This document shows, piece after piece, positions 8,031-15,921 of a stretch of 40,571 nucleotides of DNA. Under the pieces are notes generated by a model. The model searched no databases and was not told where the DNA came from. It saw only the letters and a program-made list of their open reading frames with translations. Location: assembly GCA_002477805.1 (NCBI GenBank), contig DLKQ01000020.1:1-40571 (forward strand), read 5' to 3'. Within the stretch, counting starts at the first letter, position 1. The number at the start of each line of letters is the position of its first letter. A program made the position numbers and the translations under genes. Origin of the DNA: Christensenella sp. UBA7584 (lineage in GTDB: Bacteria > Bacillota > Clostridia > Christensenellales > UBA1242).

Positions 8031-8990
8031 ATGAATTGGTTTACAAATTTGTTTACAAATAAAAATGAAAATGAGAAAAAACTAAAAACAGGTATTGTTT
8101 TTAGTGGAGGTGGTGTTCGAGGATTTGCTTATATTGGAGTAATGCGTGCGTTGAAAGAAGCTGGTATAAGTTTTGATTATGTTGCTGGAACATCAATAGG
8201 TTCACTAATGGGTGCCCTGTATGCAATGGATATGCCGATTGAACAAATGGAACAATATGCGCTAAAAGTAAAGCAAAGTGATTTTACAAATTCAAAACTT
8301 ATCTTTGTACCAAACAAAACTGACAGATATGAGAAAATGGTAGCCAAACTTATCGGAGAAAATACTTTTGAAACATTAAAAAAACCTCTTTGCATAGTTG
8401 CTGTGGATTTGATTTCTGGAAAAGAAGTGCATATCACAAGCGGAAATCTTGTCAAAGCAATAGTGGGTTCTTGTGCTGTTCCGGGAGTTTTTACGCCTGT
8501 TGAATATGGAAAAATGAGACTTGTTGATGGGCTTCTTACAAACAATATTCCTGCAGATGCACTTAGAAATATGGGCGCTGACATTGTTGTTTCTTTAGAT
8601 ATTAATCCCACGAGAGGGTATGGAACTAAAAGTACAAAAATGCTAGAGGTTTTAAAGGCATCACTCAGAATTTTAATGGTTTCAAATGCGGTAAATGGCT
8701 ATGTTTATTCAGACTATATTATAAAAATTGACTTATCTGAGTTTAGTCAATTAAAAATTTCAAACACACTTGAACTTATGAAAAGGGGATACATAGCAAC
8801 AAAAAAATGTATTCCGGAAATTTTAGAAGTTCTAAACAAGAAAGAAGCCGATAAGAACATTAAAAAGATGAATAGAAAGATTTTGGCAATCAAGAAGAAA
8901 AGTGAACAGCTTGATAAACTTACAAAATCATTAACAGAAAGAGAAAAATTGGAGTTGAAGAAAATTGGAAAAGAGCAAAAAGAAATCTAA
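8031..8990 (+). CDS. Patatin-like phospholipase / RssA-type serine hydrolase
   Basis: A 319-residue patatin-fold acyl hydrolase expected to act on membrane lipids from the cytoplasmic side. Motifs are complete: the oxyanion loop SGGGVRGFAYIG at 25-36, the nucleophile Ser55 in GTSIG, and the catalytic Asp166 in VDGLLTNNIP (DG dyad). The C-terminal third (from about residue 230) is helical and lysine-rich (KKSEQLDKLTKSLTEREKLE). This is close to the RssA/YchK branch, whose substrates are mostly unknown. The start is supported by AAGAGG 6 bases upstream. The 3' end overlaps the next gene by 26 bases, so the two are probably translationally coupled. Confidence 0.9.
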   Translation: MNWFTNLFTNKNENEKKLKTGIVFSGGGVRGFAYIGVMRALKEAGISFDYVAGTSIGSLMGALYAMDMPIEQMEQYALKVKQSDFTNSKLIFVPNKTDRYEKMVAKLIGENTFETLKKPLCIVAVDLISGKEVHITSGNLVKAIVGSCAVPGVFTPVEYGKMRLVDGLLTNNIPADALRNMGADIVVSLDINPTRGYGTKSTKMLEVLKASLRILMVSNAVNGYVYSDYIIKIDLSEFSQLKISNTLELMKRGYIATKKCIPEILEVLNKKEADKNIKKMNRKILAIKKKSEQLDKLTKSLTEREKLELKKIGKEQKEI

Positions 8991-10368
8991 TGGTTATAAA
9001 TTTTTAAAACTAAGGATAATTTTATTTTTAATTTTGTGTGGTATAGTTTGCGCCACTTTACCTTTTAGTGCTTGGTTTGAAGATAAATACAATGAATACC
9101 TTACAAAGGATTATGGTGAATACGCAACAGCGATTGAAAAAGATTTAGTGGTTCACGTGATTGATGTTGGAAATGCTGATTGTATAGCTATAGAACTTCC
9201 CGATGGGAAAAAAGGACTAATTGATGCAGGTGTTAGTACAGGGTCTCTTGGTTCTGAATATAGAAACAAGGCTATAAATTATATAAAAAATAATATTTTT
9301 GATGGAAATGAAAATGGTATTTTTGACTTTTTTATTTTAACACATCAAGATGCTGACCATTGTAACAATTTGGTAAACATTTTTTCAAACTTTCAGTTTA
9401 AAGTGGTTTACAGACCTGCAATGTTTTACTATAAACCTGGTGCAGATACTAAGCTTATAAATGATGAACTTGGAAGAGCAAAGGTGGCGGGATTTGTAAG
9501 TGATTCAACGACAAGTTTTGCAAGTCTGAGTGGCTGGAAATTTTCCACTTCTTCAATATACGCAAATGCGTTAAAAGCTATTTATTCCGAAAAATATGTT
9601 GAAGAAGGCGTGGAAAAAGATTGTCAAGTAAAATACAATTACACTGGCACATCTAATTTTACATCACCGATTGTAAACTCAAATGTAATCTCTGGTGATG
9701 GATATGAAATGAAATATTATTCACCAAACTATCTAAATTACACCGAAAACAATGACTATTCTCCTGTTATGGTTTTAAGTTATAGAAACAAATCAATTTG
9801 TCTTACTGGCGATGCGGAAGAAGGTGTTGAAAGGTACTTAACAAATAACGCGAACTTACCAAAAGTAGATGTGCTCAAGGTTGGACATCACGGTGGTGAT
9901 ACTTCAAGTAAAGCTTATTTCTTAGATGTTTTAAAACCAACATATGCTTTTATAAGTTGTAATAATTCTGATAATAAATATGGTCACCCAAATGCAGCCG
10001 TAATTAAAAGACTTGAGGATTGTGGTGTTGCTACTAACAACATACTTAACACAAAAGAAAATGGTACGCTAATTTATGCTGTAGATAATGCTGGAGAAAT
10101 GTTTATTGCAACAAGTGATGGATTTATTTTTGTAAGAATAAAATGGATTTATGTTTGTGGTACAGTTCTAATTGTGGGTGCAAGTATAATATTTGGAATT
10201 GGTGCAAAATCAAAAAAACGTAAACTTAAAACTCAGGTTGCAGGTGTCAACTTGAGCGTTGATTTGCCAAATGTAACTTATTCTAAAAAGATTACAAAGT
10301 CTAAAAGTGATGCAACTTTAAAAACAAAATCAAAAACCAATTCCCAAAAACAACGCAAAAATTATTGA
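8965..10368 (+). CDS. Membrane-tethered ComEC-type metallo-beta-lactamase-fold protein
   Basis: A 467-residue protein. An N-terminal membrane segment (about 16-37) is followed by a metallo-beta-lactamase domain like the C-terminal domain of ComEC/Rec2: HVIDVGNADCIAIELPDGKKGLIDAG, the metal motif LTHQDADHCNN, LTGDAEEG, and DVLKVGHHGGDTSS, then SCNNSDNKYGHP. A second membrane segment at about 393-413 and a basic tail (KSKKRKLKTQ, later KSKTNSQKQRKNY) follow. With both ends cytoplasmic the catalytic domain would be outside, as in ComEC, but the ComEC channel domain is absent. The start is TTG at 8965, ten bases after GGAG; no in-frame ATG precedes the first helix. Phosphodiesterase or nuclease activity is likely; the substrate is unknown. 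Confidence 0.82.
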   Translation: MEKSKKKSNGYKFLKLRIILFLILCGIVCATLPFSAWFEDKYNEYLTKDYGEYATAIEKDLVVHVIDVGNADCIAIELPDGKKGLIDAGVSTGSLGSEYRNKAINYIKNNIFDGNENGIFDFFILTHQDADHCNNLVNIFSNFQFKVVYRPAMFYYKPGADTKLINDELGRAKVAGFVSDSTTSFASLSGWKFSTSSIYANALKAIYSEKYVEEGVEKDCQVKYNYTGTSNFTSPIVNSNVISGDGYEMKYYSPNYLNYTENNDYSPVMVLSYRNKSICLTGDAEEGVERYLTNNANLPKVDVLKVGHHGGDTSSKAYFLDVLKPTYAFISCNNSDNKYGHPNAAVIKRLEDCGVATNNILNTKENGTLIYAVDNAGEMFIATSDGFIFVRIKWIYVCGTVLIVGASIIFGIGAKSKKRKLKTQVAGVNLSVDLPNVTYSKKITKSKSDATLKTKSKTNSQKQRKNY

Positions 10369-10393
10369 TAAATATAAGAACATATGTTACAAT
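10365..10393 (+). promoter_or_regulatory. Sigma-A promoter of the shikimate-kinase-like gene
   Basis: TTGATA (10365-10370), 17-base spacer, TACAAT (10388-10393) with an extended TGt. The -35 box overlaps the stop codon of the preceding gene. The expected start is near 10400, with a 20-base leader. Confidence 0.75.
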
Positions 10394-10420
10394 GAAATAA
10401 ATAAAAGAAAGAGGTTTGTA

Positions 10421-10948
10421 ATGAAAACTAATTTAACCTTGATATGTTTGCTTCCAAATTATAGCAAAAATGTTTCTAAAATGCTTGGCGAAAAGTTGGA
10501 TATGTTTTTTGGTGATGTTGATGAGATGCTTGCTTTTGAGCTTGGAGATATTGACCACATTCTGTCCGTTTTGGGTGACAAAGATGGGAAAAAATATTTA
10601 AAGAATATCGAAACCAAGGTAATAAAAAACATTTCTAGTTTCGAAAATACTATAATAAGTATTAATCCCACAACCCTTTTAAATGCAAAAAACTTGGCAA
10701 AATTTAAAAAAACTAGCTACATTATATATCTTCAAATTTCACCAAAATTTCTTGAAACTAGAGCTAAGCTTTCCGGCGATGATATTGATTTCAAACTTTT
10801 GGATATTGCTTTTACTGAGAGAGACAAATTTTATGTTGAAAATTCAGATATTGTTGTTAATGTAAGTACATACAAAGAAAAAAAGGCCTTAAAAAAGATT
10901 GTTTCCGCTTTAAATAACTTTTTTAAAGAGCAAAAGAGTAAAAAATAA
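10421..10948 (+). CDS. Shikimate-kinase-like protein lacking the P-loop (probable pseudokinase)
   Basis: A 175-residue protein that lines up end to end with shikimate kinase. The order is a first strand and helix (LTLICLLPNYSKNVSKMLGEKL), the substrate region with the Asp-x-Asp spacing conserved (DVD, 32-34), a strand near 70-77, the IYLQISPKFLETR segment, and the C-terminal ERDKFYVENSDIVV, which matches the ERxxxY..ADIVV end of AroK. The Walker A motif GxxGxGKST is completely replaced by CLLPNYSKN, the GGG of the shikimate site is replaced by INPTT, and the lid arginine is not visible. ATP use is therefore unlikely. Own promoter, ribosome site AGAGG, terminator after. The fold assignment is by eye and should be tested by structure prediction. 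Confidence 0.7.
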   Translation: MKTNLTLICLLPNYSKNVSKMLGEKLDMFFGDVDEMLAFELGDIDHILSVLGDKDGKKYLKNIETKVIKNISSFENTIISINPTTLLNAKNLAKFKKTSYIIYLQISPKFLETRAKLSGDDIDFKLLDIAFTERDKFYVENSDIVVNVSTYKEKKALKKIVSALNNFFKEQKSKK

Positions 10949-10950
10949 CT

Positions 10951-10976
10951 TTCAGTTAAAATTGAATATTCAGTTA
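10951..10976 (+). repeat. Short direct repeat TTCAGTTA x2
   Basis: TTCAGTTA occurs at 10951-10958 and again at 10969-10976, between the stop of the shikimate-kinase-like gene and its terminator. Eight bases in an AT-rich gap can recur by chance; recorded for completeness. Confidence 0.4.
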
Positions 10977-10977
10977 G

Positions 10978-11017
10978 AAAAACACTAAAAAGAAAAATTC
11001 TTTTACAGTGTTTTTTT
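10978..11017 (+). terminator. Rho-independent terminator
   Basis: Outer stem AACACT / AGTGTT, inner stem AAAAGAA / TTCTTTT with a 3-base loop and a small internal loop between, followed by seven T. It ends the unit of the shikimate-kinase-like gene. Confidence 0.75.
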
Positions 11018-11177
11018 ATTTATACACATAGACATTTCCAATTAATTAAGTGGGGTGGGAGAGTAAATCTTGATTAAAATAGTGTTGCTCTTCAAATCTT
11101 GTATTTTGTGTAGCTAAAATAAGGGGGCTATTATGGTGAGTGAAAGTTTAAAAGTTTTTTAAATTTTAATGGTGTGT

Positions 11178-11205
11178 TTGCCTTGTATTGTTTTATTTGT
11201 ATAAT
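11178..11205 (+). promoter_or_regulatory. Distal tkt promoter candidate
   Basis: TTGCCT (11178-11183), 16-base spacer, TATAAT (11200-11205). The expected start near 11212 gives a leader of roughly 95 bases before tkt. Confidence 0.6.
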
Positions 11206-11280
11206 ATAAACAACTTTTTGAAAAAAATTAGTTGAAATATTTAAAATTAAGTTGATTTTATTTTACTTTTATTTATTTTT

Positions 11281-11289
11281 TGATATAAT
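11281..11289 (+). promoter_or_regulatory. Proximal extended -10 promoter of tkt
   Basis: TGaTATAAT with only a weak -35 (TTTTAC, 11261-11266). The predicted start near 11296 is 12 bases before the ATG. Confidence 0.6.
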
Positions 11290-11307
11290 AACGAAAGAGG
11301 TATTAAA

Positions 11308-13260
11308 ATGAAGATAGAAGAAAAAATAATAAATACAATGCGAAAACTTGCGTTAGATGAAATAGCAAATGCAAATTCTGGTCATCCAGGAATTGCTTTG
11401 GGAATAGCACCAATTCTTTATGCTCTATATAAGAATGCTAATGTTAATTCAAAAGATTCAAAGTGGTTTAATCGTGATAGAATTGTACTTTCGTGCGGGC
11501 ACGGAAGCAGTGTGCTATATTCCACTCTCCATTTGTTTGGATATGATGTGTCATTAGATGACTTGAAAGACTTTAGAAAATTGGGGTCATTAACACCAGG
11601 GCATCCAGAAGTTAATGTTACTGATGGAGTCGACGCATCTACGGGAGCTTTAGGACAGGGATTTGCAACAGCTGTTGGAATGGCTATGGCTGAAGCGCAC
11701 ATAAGGGCAAAGTATAATCGAAAGGGTAATGAAATTTGTGACCATTATACTTTTGTTGTGTGTGGTGATGGTGACCTTATGGAAGGTATAAGCTATGAAG
11801 CAAGTACTCTAGCTGGCACATTCAAATTAAACAAGCTTATTGCGATTTATGACAATAATGATGTGACAATGACAGACAAACTTTCAATAACTAACACTGA
11901 AGATACAAAAATGAGGTTTATGTCTGCAGGGTGGAATGTTTTAGTCGTTGAAAATGGTGAAGATTTTTTCTCAATTGAAAAAGCAATAAAGCGAGCAAAA
12001 AAATCTAAAAATAAACCAACCATAATAATCTGTAAAACTATTTTAGGGTATGGTAGTAGTCTTGCTGGTCAAAGCAAATGTCATGGGAAGCCATTCTCAA
12101 AGCAACAAGTGGCTGAGATTTGTGAACGCTTTGGAGTATCTAGTGTACCATTTGAAGTTTCTAAAGACGTTTATGATTTTATGGATAAAATAAAGACAGA
12201 AAAGCAAATAGAGTACAATCTGTGGATGGGAAAATTAGAAAACTATAAAAAAGAATTCCCTAAATTCTATAGAGAGCTTTTTAGTAATGATGTAAAACCT
12301 CTTTTAAAACAAGTAGACAAAATGAAATTTAGTGAATCACTTGCAACAAGAGAGGTAAGTAGTTTGATTTTAAATACGCTTTCGCAGGTTTCTGGAAATT
12401 TCTTTGGTGGCGGTGCTGATGTTGCACAAAGTACTATGGCATATTTAAGTATGGAAGGTAATTTTAGCTCTACAAATTATTCTGCATCAAATATTCCTTT
12501 TGGGGTGCGTGAGCATTCAATGGGGGCGATTTGTAATGGAATAGCTCTTCACACTGGACTTAAAACCTTTGCGTCTACTTTTCTGATATTTAGTGATTAT
12601 ATGAAATATTCTATTCGTCAAAGTGCATTAATGAATTTGCCTGTTTTGTATATTTTGTCTCACGATAGTGTTTGGATAGGTGAAGATGGCCCAAGCCATC
12701 AACCAATAGAACAAACAGAAAGTCTTGCCCTTGTTCCAAATTTAATGGTTCTAAGACCTGCTGATGCAACCGAAACTGCTGTTTGTTATAAAATGGCATT
12801 AGAAAACCAGAACCCTACAGCACTTATTTTGAGTAGACAAAAATTACCGCTAATTGAAGGAAGTTCTGATGATGTCAAATTTGGTGGATATATCATATCT
12901 AAAGAGAGGAAAAAACCAAGTGTAATTTTGATTGCTTCTGGAAGTGAGGTTAGCGTTTGCTTGGAAGTTCAAAAAGAATTATTTTTACAAAGTATTGATA
13001 GTAGAGTTGTTAGTATGCCTTGTAAAGAGTTATTTGGCAAGCAAGAAAAAATATACAAAAATAGTGTATTGCCAAAGGGGGTAAAAAAGGTTGTGGTCAC
13101 ATTAGGTGTTACTCAAACTTGGAAAGCTTTTGCAGGTGATGATGGTCTAGTTTTGGGAATTGATAGTTTTGGAGAAAGTGGAAATGGGTGTGAGATTGTT
13201 GAGCTTTTTGATATAACTGTTAATAATATAGTTAAAAATGTGAAAAAAATAGTTAAATAA
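11308..13260 (+). CDS. tkt: Transketolase
   Basis: Thiamine-diphosphate enzyme of the non-oxidative pentose phosphate pathway that moves two-carbon units between sugar phosphates and links glycolysis to ribose 5-phosphate and erythrose 4-phosphate. At 650 residues it is full length. Visible are the N-terminal ANSGHPG motif, HGSSVLYS, GHPEVNVTDGVDASTGALGQG, the diphosphate-binding CGDGDLMEGISYE with the downstream Asn in IYDNNDV, the pyrimidine domain from about 350 with GVREHSMGAICNG, and SVWIGEDGPSHQP. Start at ATG 11308 with AGAGG upstream. It stands alone between terminators. It follows a shikimate-kinase-like gene; erythrose 4-phosphate feeds that pathway, but this link is only suggestive. 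Confidence 0.97.
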   Translation: MKIEEKIINTMRKLALDEIANANSGHPGIALGIAPILYALYKNANVNSKDSKWFNRDRIVLSCGHGSSVLYSTLHLFGYDVSLDDLKDFRKLGSLTPGHPEVNVTDGVDASTGALGQGFATAVGMAMAEAHIRAKYNRKGNEICDHYTFVVCGDGDLMEGISYEASTLAGTFKLNKLIAIYDNNDVTMTDKLSITNTEDTKMRFMSAGWNVLVVENGEDFFSIEKAIKRAKKSKNKPTIIICKTILGYGSSLAGQSKCHGKPFSKQQVAEICERFGVSSVPFEVSKDVYDFMDKIKTEKQIEYNLWMGKLENYKKEFPKFYRELFSNDVKPLLKQVDKMKFSESLATREVSSLILNTLSQVSGNFFGGGADVAQSTMAYLSMEGNFSSTNYSASNIPFGVREHSMGAICNGIALHTGLKTFASTFLIFSDYMKYSIRQSALMNLPVLYILSHDSVWIGEDGPSHQPIEQTESLALVPNLMVLRPADATETAVCYKMALENQNPTALILSRQKLPLIEGSSDDVKFGGYIISKERKKPSVILIASGSEVSVCLEVQKELFLQSIDSRVVSMPCKELFGKQEKIYKNSVLPKGVKKVVVTLGVTQTWKAFAGDDGLVLGIDSFGESGNGCEIVELFDITVNNIVKNVKKIVK

Positions 13261-13279
13261 AGTTATTTTTTATTGAAAG

Positions 13280-13306
13280 AGACACTAAAATTAATAGTGT
13301 CTTTTT
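13280..13306 (+). terminator. Rho-independent terminator after tkt
   Basis: Perfect 8-base-pair stem AGACACTA / TAGTGTCT, 7-base loop, followed by TTTT. Confidence 0.85.
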
Positions 13307-13357
13307 GTATATAATGAGTTATAAAAGGAAAGTATTAAAGAAAAAGTGAGGTGTTTA

Positions 13358-13600
13358 ATGAGAGAACCAACAATGAGTTTAACAGAGGTAAAAAATAGAA
13401 TTCTCGCACTGAAAGGTCAAGGCGTTGAAATGCAGGTTAATCACGGAAGAAAAAAGATTTCGCATTATAGCGGTGTGATAGAAGATGCTTATCATAGCGT
13501 TTTTGTTGTAAAACTTGATAATGCAACAACGACTGAGAAAATGTCGTGTTCATATAGTGATATACTATGTGGTGATGTAAAGATTGGTTTGAAAAAATAA
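13358..13600 (+). CDS. veg: Veg-family protein
   Basis: Veg is a small, highly expressed Bacillota protein linked in Bacillus subtilis to biofilm matrix expression and spore outgrowth; its biochemical activity is not settled. Here about 80 residues show the family pattern: SLTEVKNRILALKGQGVEMQVNHGRKK, then SGVIEDAYHSVFVVKLDN, and SYSDILCGDVKI. I chose the ATG at 13358, 4 bases after GAGGTG. An in-frame GTG at 13346 is part of that ribosome site, and ATG 13373 is a shorter alternative. A -10-like TATAAT lies at 13310-13315 just after the tkt terminator. sipL follows and is read from its own sporulation promoter. Confidence 0.88.
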   Translation: MREPTMSLTEVKNRILALKGQGVEMQVNHGRKKISHYSGVIEDAYHSVFVVKLDNATTTEKMSCSYSDILCGDVKIGLKK

Positions 13601-13614
13601 AAATTTACTATATT

Positions 13615-13644
13615 GTCATATTTAATTTTCCTTTCCCATACACT
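13615..13644 (+). promoter_or_regulatory. Sigma-E sporulation promoter of sipL
   Basis: GTCATATT (13615-13622), 14-base spacer, CATACACT (13637-13644). The B. subtilis sigma-E consensus as I know it is KMATATT, 14-15 bases, CATACAHT; this site fits every position. The expected start near 13651 is 20 bases before the sipL ATG. It assigns sipL to the mother cell from sequence alone. Confidence 0.85.
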
Positions 13645-13670
13645 ATATTAGTTTTATGGGAGGAAATAAA

Positions 13671-15203
13671 ATGGCTTTTGAACCACAAATTACACAAATA
13701 GAAACGAAACACAACAGAAAATTGGAAACACTTAAAACACAAAGTTCAGTTACATTAAATGCAAATGGTGAAAAAATCTTAAAGGTTCTTTCAACTAGAG
13801 CTCTTCCTTGTGTTACTAATATTACAGTAAATGCTGGAACGGTTGTGCTTGAAGGTAATGTTTTTGCAACAGGCTTAGTTTTAACTGAATCTGGTGTAAA
13901 TTCAATTACAGGTCAATCAACTTTTTCAGCAACATACAATAGTCAATTAATTTCGGCAGAAAGTCAAGTTATTGCTGACGTTCAAAATGTTGGCACGGAA
14001 AATGTTTCGCTATCAGACCTTACAGTAAGCTTTATAGAACAACTTGCTGTCGAAATTTCAGTTTTAGAAAATCAAAAAATATCATATGTTTCAAGTATGG
14101 CACCGGCAAATGAAAAAATTGAAACACTTGCATATACTAATTTGATGGGGGCTAAGAATGAAAAATTTGATTTAACTACAGAAATTGATTTACCAAATTC
14201 TGTTTCAAAAGTTTTGTTAGCTGAAAGTTATGGTGCAATAAAAGATGTGTCGGCATCTACTGATTTGGTCGTTCTTGGTGGTGAAATTTATACTAACTTA
14301 GTATATTTGACCAATGATGAGACTCCAAAACTAAAAAGTCAACTTTATGTTTCTGATTTTCATCAAGAGGTTTTGTTTACAAAGGTGACAAGTGAAAACA
14401 TGGTTTTTGCAAATCTAAGTACTTGTAGTAATGATTTTGAAATTCAAGGCGAGCTAACAAGTTCAAAAGGTGTTGTTGTATTAAAAAATAAATTTTCAGC
14501 TAATATTTTTGTTTATTCAGAGGGAAGTGTGGAGGCTGTTGTTGATTCATTTTGTCCGCGTAAAGAAATGCAAATGAACTTTAATTCATTTGTAAATCAA
14601 AAAGTGCTTCTTTCAAAACTTGTTACTGACAAAATTGATGGAAATATTGTTTTAGGTGATGATGAAATTCGAATTGATAAAGTTGTACTTTCATCAGCGG
14701 GTGATGTTTATGTGAGAAAAGCCCAAGTATTGGATAATGATATTATTATCTCAGGTGATGCTTTTGTTAATGTTGTGTATTTACTTGATGATGAAGAGCG
14801 AACAACTGAGGCTGTTGTTGTTGAAATTCCGTTTGAAACAACAGTTAGAGTAGATGATGTTGTATCTTCAGATACTGTTAGCGCAAAGGTTGTAATAAAG
14901 GAAACAGAAGCTAGAAATAAAAAATCAAAAGAGATAGATGTTCTTGCGGAGATTGCCATTAACGTTTGTGTGCTTAGAAATTCTGATGAAGCTATTTTGA
15001 GTAATATTGTAATTGGTGAAAATAGAATCCCGCCAGAAAGTAGTATGGGCATTTACACCATTGAAAAGGCAGATGATTGTTGGGATATTGCAAAAGCACT
15101 ACTTGTTAGCCCAGAAATGTTGCTAAGGCAAAACCCAGATTTAACTTTTCCAATTACCAAACCAACTCAGATTATGATATATAGGCAACAACAAATAAAA
15201 TAG
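13671..15203 (+). CDS. sipL: SipL-like spore coat/cortex morphogenesis protein (DUF3794 repeats plus LysM)
   Basis: SipL of Clostridioides difficile binds the SpoIVA ATPase through its C-terminal LysM domain and is needed to localise coat around the forespore. This 510-residue protein has the same design: repeated DUF3794 beta-rich modules (about 20-140, 170-270 and 300-430, with recurring LSTRALPCVTNITV- and VRKAQVLDNDIIISGDAFV-like segments) and a C-terminal LysM from about 462 (IYTIEKADDCWDIAKALLVS, then LLRQNPDL). I chose ATG 13671, 7 bases after GGGAGG; an in-frame ATG at 13656 overlaps that ribosome site. The upstream sigma-E promoter agrees with a mother-cell role. Terminator at 15233-15260. 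Confidence 0.88.
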   Translation: MAFEPQITQIETKHNRKLETLKTQSSVTLNANGEKILKVLSTRALPCVTNITVNAGTVVLEGNVFATGLVLTESGVNSITGQSTFSATYNSQLISAESQVIADVQNVGTENVSLSDLTVSFIEQLAVEISVLENQKISYVSSMAPANEKIETLAYTNLMGAKNEKFDLTTEIDLPNSVSKVLLAESYGAIKDVSASTDLVVLGGEIYTNLVYLTNDETPKLKSQLYVSDFHQEVLFTKVTSENMVFANLSTCSNDFEIQGELTSSKGVVVLKNKFSANIFVYSEGSVEAVVDSFCPRKEMQMNFNSFVNQKVLLSKLVTDKIDGNIVLGDDEIRIDKVVLSSAGDVYVRKAQVLDNDIIISGDAFVNVVYLLDDEERTTEAVVVEIPFETTVRVDDVVSSDTVSAKVVIKETEARNKKSKEIDVLAEIAINVCVLRNSDEAILSNIVIGENRIPPESSMGIYTIEKADDCWDIAKALLVSPEMLLRQNPDLTFPITKPTQIMIYRQQQIK

Positions 15204-15232
15204 AGTTGCAAAAAATAGTTATAAAAAAGTGT

Positions 15233-15260
15233 AAAAAAGCGTGAAATTATACGCTTTTTT
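15233..15260 (+). terminator. Rho-independent terminator after sipL
   Basis: AAAAAAGCGT / ACGCTTTTTT stem of 10 base pairs with an 8-base loop and a T run. It separates the sigma-E unit of sipL from spoIIR. Confidence 0.88.
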
Positions 15261-15318
15261 CTTATTTTTTGTGTTTAAAATGAAAAAATGTGTTAATTAT
15301 CATAGCTAGAGGTTGAAA

Positions 15319-15870
15319 ATGGCAAATTCAAAAAGTGCAATAGTTTTGATTATAATTTCTTTTTTGGTTCTAGTTGGATTACTTGTTTTTTCTCAAACTG
15401 GTAGTAATCAATCAGTTCAAACTTCGGATTATTTAAGAATACATATAAGAGCAAATAGTAATAGCATTGATGATCAAAAAGTTAAATATGAAATAAAAGA
15501 TGAGGTTGTTAAAAGTTTAATTCCACTTTTAAGCGATGCAAAAAGTAAACAACAATCAATAGAAATTATTAGAGAAAATTTAAAATTAGTTGAAAGCGTT
15601 GCCAATGAAGTGTTAAAAGAGAATGGGTTTTTATATACAAGTCAAGCTAGTATTAAAAATGAATATTTTCCAACAAGAACATATGATACCTTAACTTTAG
15701 AAAGTGATTTTTATGACGCACTTATTTTAAATCTTGGAACGGGGCAAGGGGATAATTGGTGGTGTGTTGCGTACCCACCAATGTGTTTTGTTGCTGGGGC
15801 TGATGGTTCAACTGAAGTTGTTTACAAATCAAAACTTGTAGAAATTGTGAAAAAGTTTTTTAATTCTTAA
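15319..15870 (+). CDS. spoIIR: Stage II sporulation protein R
   Basis: SpoIIR is made in the forespore, crosses into the intermembrane space and triggers SpoIIGA to process pro-sigma-E in the mother cell. The 183-residue protein has one N-terminal membrane or signal segment (about 6-27) and the family motifs LRIHIRANSNSIDDQKVKYEIKDE at about 41-64 and GTGQGDNWWCVAYPPMCF near the C terminus. I chose ATG 15319 with AGAGG 6 bases upstream; a TTG two codons earlier is in the ribosome site. A sigma-F promoter would be expected. Only a weak candidate (TGTTAATT at 15291-15298) is visible and I do not claim it. Confidence 0.93.
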   Translation: MANSKSAIVLIIISFLVLVGLLVFSQTGSNQSVQTSDYLRIHIRANSNSIDDQKVKYEIKDEVVKSLIPLLSDAKSKQQSIEIIRENLKLVESVANEVLKENGFLYTSQASIKNEYFPTRTYDTLTLESDFYDALILNLGTGQGDNWWCVAYPPMCFVAGADGSTEVVYKSKLVEIVKKFFNS

Positions 15871-15897
15871 ATAAAAACAAAAAAAAGGCACACAATA
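15869..15897 (+). promoter_or_regulatory. Possible sigma-G promoter of sleB-ypeB
   Basis: AAATA (15869-15873), 17-base spacer, CACAATA (15891-15897), compared with the B. subtilis sigma-G pattern GHATR, about 18 bases, CATNHTA. It matches 4 of 5 and 6 of 7 positions. The spacing equals that of the gerA candidate. Confidence 0.5.
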
Positions 15898-15921
15898 GGA
15901 AAAGATAAAAAGGAGAACTAT

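Larger units (their letters stand above)
11018..11307 (+). other. Intergenic region before transketolase, no confirmed gene
   Basis: This gap holds a G-rich patch (GTGGGGTGGGAGAG around 11050-11063), a nine-codon mini-ORF at 11133-11162 (MVSESLKVF) behind an unusually strong AAGGGGG ribosome site, and two promoter candidates for tkt. I see no riboswitch that I can name. The mini-ORF has no convincing promoter of its own, because the nearest -10-like TAAAAT at 11115-11120 would place the start inside the ribosome site. Confidence 0.5.

Noticed and set aside
15271..15298. Sigma-F promoter of spoIIR (TGTTAATT as -10)
   Set aside because: The -10 matches only part of the consensus and no proper -35 lies at the right distance.
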